In this document: piece by piece, positions 14,076 to 18,032 of the stretch | Numbering within the stretch: position 1 is the first letter of the stretch | How the letters are laid out: each line of letters starts with the position of its first letter | Notes under the pieces: generated by a model | Seen by the model: only the letters and a program-made list of their open reading frames with translations | The model's database searches: none | Told to the model about the DNA's origin: nothing | Assembly (NCBI GenBank): GCA_021815245.1 | Contig: JAKAHF010000001.1 | Location: 1-18,032, forward strand | Reading direction: 5' to 3' | DNA from: Actinomycetes bacterium | GTDB taxonomy: Bacteria; Actinomycetota; Thermoleophilia; RBG-16-64-13 | Length of the DNA: 18,032 nucleotides | Translations under genes and position numbers: made by a program

Positions 14076-16235
14076 TCAAAGACCGTCCAATACATGCGGA
14101 TCGCCAAAGACATGGACGCAGAGAGACACTGCCGAAGCGGCCGCCATCTCCTGGTAGTCATCTTTCTTGAGTTGGTCGCCCCAGTCACACACGCCCTTGA
14201 CAAGAACCCAGTGGGTTCCTTGTACGCTGGCGGCTGACCAGAGTCCGGTCCCCTCCATCTCCCCCCCAATTGCCGTTGGGTACCGTTCGCCAAGGAAGTT
14301 CTTGAAACGCTCATCAGCGACGAGCTTCTCTCCGGAAAGAACGGGTCCCACATGCATCCCGCACTGCGTACCATCAGGGCGCTCAAATTCCCAATCTAGT
14401 GCGTTTCGAAAGCGTGCGACTAGGCCGGGGCTGCATGGCGGAATCTGTCCTCGATCGATTCGTTCTTCGCCGACTCTTTCCGGCTCGTAGTTAATTACGC
14501 GATCGGCAACCAGTACGTCCGCCGGAGCCTGATCCCTCCTGCTTCTGCCAAATGCGATACCCGTGAGCACGATCACATCCGGGTTCCATGTTTGAATCAA
14601 GGCATTGATGGCGAGCGTTGAACCTGTGGCCCCCTGGGTTCCCATAGTCGACATCGTTGCTATGGCTGGGAATGCGCCAAATACGCCTACATAGTAGGTG
14701 TAGGGCCCCTGGTGGATCTTTAGGATTGCTTCCTCGCCATCCAGCGGGGACATGATCCGGAGAACTTGGCGAAGCTCAAGCTGAGTAGCAACCGCAATGG
14801 CGATGCGCCTGCCAACCGAGTCGCCCACGTTCTCTACCGCCCGAGACGCTGTCCTGGGATTGGCGGGATCATGCCACGCCATTCCCGCGTAGTCATAGAC
14901 TGGCTCTTCCGCCACCCAATCGGTCTCATTTGGGCCGGATACAACCGATGCCGGTCGAGCATCGGGTTTCAGTCGAAAGGTAGCTCGATGGCCTCCGGTC
15001 GCCAACTCAAGTGAGTCGAGCGCCAATACGGTCAGCATGACGGTAGGCCCACCATCGATGTCCCAGAAACCTCCCTGGTGTTGGACTCCCGCAATCCACC
15101 GGGCCGCGCGCGCCGTGAATTCACTCCACCTGTTTGGCTTGTCTAGAGCAAGAGCGTGGATCGCAGTGCATGTGGCGAGCAAGGAAGGACGCGAATCGTC
15201 TGAGCTGAGCGGCCATGCCCCTGAACGCATCTGAGTCCCCAGCAGAAGTTCCCTGGCGTCGGCCAAGACCGTGTCCTTGACAGTGCTAGGCTTGATCCGG
15301 TGCCACAGAAAGCACAGAATGGCGGCCAGCGGGACATAGTCGGAGTGCACCCCTTCCTTGGGATTCTCTGTCCGCCACGGCTTGCCGCGCTCGATGGGAC
15401 CGTTCGCGAGCGTGTAGATCCAAGTCTCCCAAGCGCCCCGATCGACCATGCGCAACAGCAGGTCACTACGCGCCCAGTGGAACGTTGTCCATCCATCCTG
15501 GACGTGGTCGATGCCTCCCTGGGATCCGCGCGAGATCTCTCGCGCAGCCGCTCGGAGCCAAGGATCAAACCCCACGATTCCGATCCAGTCGACCGCTCGA
15601 AACATGGCTGCGTCAATGAAGTCTTCATCTTCGAGTGGGGAAGAGAAGAAGCGGGGCGACCTCACGTCAAGCTTCAGCGCCTGCGCGGCTTCAACGAGCG
15701 AAAGTGTCCGATCGCTTGCACGCTTGACCGTATCCTCGGAAGCAGTATGGGCGCCCAGGCCCGATTCCAGGCTCGCACAGACAGCTGAGTGCCAACGCTC
15801 TTGAATGCGACCGACATTCAGGAATTCGCTACGGCCTCGGCTCGCGAAATAGACCGCCGCTTCTATATCTCCGGCAGCGCCAGCGTCGGCAGCAATCGGT
15901 CTGAGCCAACTTTCGGCTTTCTCGATACCCTGCGGCCTGCTAGTCACTTCCGTATCCAGCAATCGAAGTAGGTCCGGAAGCTCAGGCAAGACGGCACCAA
16001 TTCCGCCGTCGGGTCGTCCGTCCTCGTCCAGGTCTGCGAGATCTAGGCGCTCGGCTAGGCCGGCGAAGGGAAGCAAGTCCTCGAGAACGGGTGCATCTGA
16101 ATACAGTGAGGTCAACCCGTCTTTCGCGGGGATGATTCGCCAGAAGTAGATATAGCGCCAAACACGATGTGCAGCGCTAGACAGTTCCTGCAGGCTCAGA
16201 GCTTGAATGCGCGTGGTTACAGAAGCTTGATCCAT
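14076..16235 (-). CDS. Toroid/nucleoside-phosphorylase fusion, candidate defence effector
   Basis: 719 residues from ATG 16235 (AAGGA 7 nt upstream; GTG 16250 is weaker). Residues 1-200 are unrecognised and mostly helical. About 205-415 shows repeats such as TQMRSGAWPL and GVQHQGGFWD, each followed by a helix like TVMLTVLALDSLEL, the pattern of squalene-cyclase/prenyltransferase alpha/alpha toroids. From 477 to 710 is a phosphorylase-superfamily (PNP/MTAN) domain: IAIAVATQLEL (E487, like E12 of E. coli MTAN), DVIVLTGIAFG, GGEMEGTG (E659, M660, E661) and GVCDWGD (D684, like D197), so the catalytic set appears intact. PNP-type domains serve as ATP- or nucleotide-cleaving effectors in Detocs and related systems. 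By analogy the N-terminus and toroid may sense infection and the C-terminus deplete nucleotides. No signal peptide or membrane segment. It converges on the integrase and stands alone. Confidence 0.75.
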   Translation of the reverse strand: MDQASVTTRIQALSLQELSSAAHRVWRYIYFWRIIPAKDGLTSLYSDAPVLEDLLPFAGLAERLDLADLDEDGRPDGGIGAVLPELPDLLRLLDTEVTSRPQGIEKAESWLRPIAADAGAAGDIEAAVYFASRGRSEFLNVGRIQERWHSAVCASLESGLGAHTASEDTVKRASDRTLSLVEAAQALKLDVRSPRFFSSPLEDEDFIDAAMFRAVDWIGIVGFDPWLRAAAREISRGSQGGIDHVQDGWTTFHWARSDLLLRMVDRGAWETWIYTLANGPIERGKPWRTENPKEGVHSDYVPLAAILCFLWHRIKPSTVKDTVLADARELLLGTQMRSGAWPLSSDDSRPSLLATCTAIHALALDKPNRWSEFTARAARWIAGVQHQGGFWDIDGGPTVMLTVLALDSLELATGGHRATFRLKPDARPASVVSGPNETDWVAEEPVYDYAGMAWHDPANPRTASRAVENVGDSVGRRIAIAVATQLELRQVLRIMSPLDGEEAILKIHQGPYTYYVGVFGAFPAIATMSTMGTQGATGSTLAINALIQTWNPDVIVLTGIAFGRSRRDQAPADVLVADRVINYEPERVGEERIDRGQIPPCSPGLVARFRNALDWEFERPDGTQCGMHVGPVLSGEKLVADERFKNFLGERYPTAIGGEMEGTGLWSAASVQGTHWVLVKGVCDWGDQLKKDDYQEMAAASAVSLCVHVFGDPHVLDGL

Positions 16236-16398
16236 CTCGATCCTTGCCACTACTCGCCTCGCCCAACTCGGCTGTTCTCAACTGGGCGCTGCCACTCATG
16301 GTACAACGTTGGACCACGTGGACTGAACCACGAACAATGGTGAGGCATTATTCTGGCCTAGCGGGTGCCGGCTGGTAGCAGTCGATGTCTCATGGTGC

Positions 16399-16417
16399 GT
16401 TGATGGACTGTTGATGG
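16399..16417. repeat. GTTGATGG direct repeat at 11-bp spacing, possible integrase arm site
   Basis: GTTGATGG occurs at 16399-16406 and 16410-16417, one helical turn apart, with a looser copy GTCGATGT at 16381. A short palindrome TGGCAC/GTGCCA (16415-16430) overlaps the second copy. This lies 70 bp from the 3' end of tRNA-Arg, where arm-type sites would be expected. Confidence 0.35.
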
Positions 16418-16456
16418 CACCTACGTGCCAGATGTCATCGTGCAGCTATTGAGAGC

Positions 16457-16481
16457 AAAAAGCCCCGCAAATCAGGGCTTT
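16457..16481 (-). terminator. Intrinsic terminator after tRNA-Arg
   Basis: On the minus strand AAAGCCC and GGGCTTT form a stem around a 9-nt loop, followed by a T-run (complement of 16457-16460). It starts 6 nt after the tRNA-Arg 3' end and should end the tRNA transcript. Confidence 0.75.
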
Positions 16482-16486
16482 CCTTA

Positions 16487-16560
16487 TGCGCCGGAGAGGA
16501 TTCGAACCTCCGACCTTTGGTTTCGTAGACCAACGCTCTATCCAACTGAGCTACCGGCGC
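16487..16560 (-). tRNA. tRNA-Arg (ACG)
   Basis: 74 nt on the minus strand. The acceptor stem GCGCCGG pairs with CCGGCGC, followed by discriminator A; the D arm starts AGCTCAGTTGG, the anticodon stem TTGGT/ACCAA frames CTACGAA with anticodon ACG, and the T arm has GGTTCGAATCC. CCA is not encoded. The gene is whole. Its 3' end faces the mobile element and is the likely attachment site. Confidence 0.95.
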
Positions 16561-16581
16561 ATGCTTAGGGGCGACCCCCAG

Positions 16582-16672
16582 CGGAGAAGGAGGGATTCGA
16601 ACCCTCGAAGGGAGCATTCACTCCCTCACTCGCTTAGCAGGCGAGCGCCTTCAGCCTCTCGGCCACTTCTCC
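16582..16672 (-). tRNA. tRNA-Ser (GCT)
   Basis: 91 nt on the minus strand, with the long variable arm (GAGGGAGTGAATGCTCCCTTC) of serine tRNAs. The acceptor GGAGAAG pairs with CTTCTCC, discriminator G; anticodon stem CTCGC/GCGAG frames CTGCTAA with anticodon GCT. It lies 21 bp upstream of tRNA-Arg and is probably cotranscribed with it. Confidence 0.95.
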
Positions 16673-16708
16673 ATCTGGCGACGAGGCCCGCCGCCTCAGC
16701 GACGGATT

Positions 16709-16737
16709 ATTCTAGCAGAGCGGCGCGGCGGTGTCGC
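16709..16737 (-). promoter_or_regulatory. Candidate promoter of the tRNA-Ser/tRNA-Arg pair
   Basis: On the minus strand GCGACA (complement of 16732-16737) and TAGAAT (complement of 16709-16714) are 17 nt apart. The -10 ends 36 nt before the tRNA-Ser 5' end, a normal leader length. Confidence 0.55.
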
Positions 16738-16761
16738 GGATGTGTGTCATGATTGCGGCGA

Positions 16762-16783
16762 CGGTCATCCCCGGGGGTGACCG
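16762..16783. repeat. 22-bp near-perfect palindrome
   Basis: CGGTCATCCCC (16762-16772) and GGGGGTGACCG (16773-16783) are reverse complements at 10 of 11 positions with no spacer. It lies between the tRNA promoter and the gene starting at 16819, so an operator or a leader hairpin is possible. Confidence 0.45.
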
Positions 16784-16818
16784 TTTCTGAGCAGATAGGG
16801 TGTTTCGGGAGGTACGAA

Positions 16819-17031
16819 GTGTCGGCGTTGTTGAATCTCATCAGGACCATCTTGGTGCTCATGGCGCTGGTCGCCGGAGCTCGGGCCATCTGGCGGCGTA
16901 AGGATCAGGTGCAGCAGGTATGGGCCTCCCTCGGCGGCACCGAAGGGGTCGTGCTCACCACAAGCAGGCTGATCGAGACCGCCGGTCCGGTGCGCGACAT
17001 GATCGACCAATTCGCCAATCTCAAGAAGTAG
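16819..17031 (+). CDS. Small membrane-anchored hypothetical protein
   Basis: 70 residues from GTG 16819, chosen because GGGAGG lies 6 nt upstream; longer in-frame starts run through the palindrome and lack a site. Residues about 4-24 (LLNLIRTILVLMALVAGARAI) form one hydrophobic helix followed by WRRK, so the N-terminus should be anchored in the membrane with the charged C-terminal part (QVQQVWASLGGTEGV, MIDQFANLKK) inside the cell. No family recognised. It precedes the SDR gene by 54 bp in the same direction and is probably a host gene. Confidence 0.65.
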   Translation: MSALLNLIRTILVLMALVAGARAIWRRKDQVQQVWASLGGTEGVVLTTSRLIETAGPVRDMIDQFANLKK

Positions 17032-17085
17032 CCGTCCCGCGCGCGGGCGTCACACACTATCCACCGACCGGCTCAGTGAGGTCGC

Positions 17086-17955
17086 ATGGACATCAGATTC
17101 GACGGCAAGAACGCACTCGTCACCGGGGGATCCCGGGGGATCGGCTACGCCTGCGCCGAGACCCTGCTGGAGAGTGGGGCGCGTGTGGCCTTTGTGGGCA
17201 TCGACAGCGCTGAAGTCGCCGACACCGAACGTAGGTTGGCGGCGTGGGCGGCGCAGGCCGGGTCGGTCAAGGGTTACACGCTCGACGTGGCCGACGTCGC
17301 CGCGATCCCGGGCTTCATCGAGCAGGTGCGGCGGGAGTTCGGTGAGATAGACCTGCTCGTGCAGGCGGCGGGTTTGCTGCGCGGCGGACCCGCGGTAGAC
17401 CTCACCGAAGCCGCCTGGGACCAAGTGCTCGACGTCAACGCCAAAGGCCTCTTCTTCATAATGCAGGCGGTTGCGGTGCAGTCGATGATCCCGCGGGCGA
17501 CCGGGTCGATCGTCAACTTCTCGTCCATAGCCGGCATCCGCGGCATGCGCGAGCCACTCTGCTCTCAACACTACAGCGCCAGCAAGGGCGCCGTGGTGCA
17601 GGTCACCCGGCAGGCGGCGGTGGAGTGGGCCAAATACGGCATCCGTACGAACGCCGTCGCTCCGGGAGGGGTGAACACGTTCGCGAGTCCGGCGGTTGGT
17701 GGAGCGCCCGGCGGCGCGGCGCCGGGTGGCGGTGGCCCCTGCGTGGGCGACGCGCCCGGTGGTTCGGCACCCGGCGTTTCGGCTTCGGGACCCGCGGGAC
17801 CGCCTCCCGACCTGCTCGAGCCCATCCCGCTGAAGCGACTGGTCGAGCCCTGGGAGGTCGCCGCTTCCGTGGCCTTCTTGCTCAGCGACAAGGCCGCCAT
17901 GATCACCGGCCAGGTGCTGGTCATCGACGGCGGCGGCTCCGTGGTCGGATACTGA
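17086..17955 (+). CDS. Short-chain dehydrogenase/reductase with a Gly/Pro-rich insert
   Basis: 289 residues. A classical SDR: cofactor motif TGGSRGIG (13-20), QAAG in place of the usual NNAG (93-96), N118, catalytic serine in FSSIAG (145-150), YSASK (Y163, K167) and the C-terminal ITGQVLVIDGG. It should oxidise or reduce an alcohol/carbonyl with NAD(P)(H); the substrate cannot be told. The substrate-loop region (about 202-241) holds an inserted tract of Gly, Ala, Pro and Ser (GGAPGGAAPGGGGP and onward), not usual in this family, which accounts for the length above the normal 250. GTGAGGT precedes ATG 17086. Another gene starts 56 bp downstream, suggesting an operon. Confidence 0.9.
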   Translation: MDIRFDGKNALVTGGSRGIGYACAETLLESGARVAFVGIDSAEVADTERRLAAWAAQAGSVKGYTLDVADVAAIPGFIEQVRREFGEIDLLVQAAGLLRGGPAVDLTEAAWDQVLDVNAKGLFFIMQAVAVQSMIPRATGSIVNFSSIAGIRGMREPLCSQHYSASKGAVVQVTRQAAVEWAKYGIRTNAVAPGGVNTFASPAVGGAPGGAAPGGGGPCVGDAPGGSAPGVSASGPAGPPPDLLEPIPLKRLVEPWEVAASVAFLLSDKAAMITGQVLVIDGGGSVVGY

Positions 17956-18011
17956 ATCTACCGGCATACTCTACCGACACACCTACTGGAACCAAGCCCG
18001 GAAGGACTATC

Positions 18012-18032
18012 GTGAAACCCAGCCAGCGTCCC
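18012..18032 (+). CDS. Start of a downstream gene, partial
   Basis: A GTG at 18012 with GAAGGA 5 nt upstream opens a frame (MKPSQRP) that runs off the window. Only seven codons are visible, so no product can be given. Confidence 0.35.

Noticed and set aside
1..18032. CRISPR arrays, insertion sequences, transposase genes
   Set aside because: No regular repeat-spacer series, and no transposase-like protein or terminal inverted repeats were found on reading both strands.

Overview
The window looks like a GC-rich actinobacterial chromosome. Codons favour G/C at position 3, GTG starts are common, Shine-Dalgarno sites are of the AGGAGG type, and the replication and integration genes resemble actinobacterial integrative elements. 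I cannot name the genus. Bases 1 to about 16486 look like a large part of an integrative mobile element. Bases 16487-18032 look like host chromosome: tRNA-Arg(ACG), tRNA-Ser(GCT), a small membrane-anchored protein, a short-chain dehydrogenase and the start of another gene. The left end of the element, and any second copy of its attachment core, are not seen, so the boundary at tRNA-Arg is an inference from gene content.

Layout. (a) 1-1264: a partial unknown gene, a zinc-knuckle plus coiled-coil protein, and a frameshifted small zinc-finger gene. (b) 1480-5035, minus strand: a two-gene Gabija-type defence operon. The upstream gene is an OLD-family ATPase/TOPRIM nuclease (GajA-like) and the downstream gene a UvrD/Rep-like helicase (GajB-like); they overlap by 8 bp. 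(c) 5036-6488: a non-coding stretch with a perfect hairpin and two iteron-like repeats at a 23-bp period, next to a predicted tandem winged-helix protein. Together they are a candidate replication origin and initiator. (d) 6648-7511, plus strand: three small accessory genes, ending at a 12-bp perfect inverted repeat. (e) 7591-11524, minus strand: a compact operon of two excisionase-like HTH proteins, a small broken gene, a TOPRIM/DUF3987 primase-helicase-like protein, a TubC-docking-like protein and a broken small gene. (f) 11641-13964, plus strand: a zinc-finger protein coupled by a TGATG junction to a tyrosine integrase. (g) 14076-16235, minus strand: one large protein that joins an uncharacterised N-terminus, an alpha/alpha-toroid (squalene-cyclase/prenyltransferase-like) middle and a C-terminal nucleoside-phosphorylase-superfamily domain with its catalytic residues intact. 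I think this is the best candidate for an undescribed defence gene. It sits between integrase and tRNA, a usual place for cargo.

How it may work together. Integrase and the Xis-like proteins would move the element. The iteron/winged-helix module and the DUF3987 protein would replicate it after excision. Gabija and the toroid-nucleosidase protein would be anti-phage cargo at opposite ends. Four small genes, or gene ends, look frameshifted, each as if one base were missing. This means decay, recoding or sequencing error. The 3' end of the primase gene holds a striking quadruple 9-mer palindrome, which may be a second origin-like or regulatory site.
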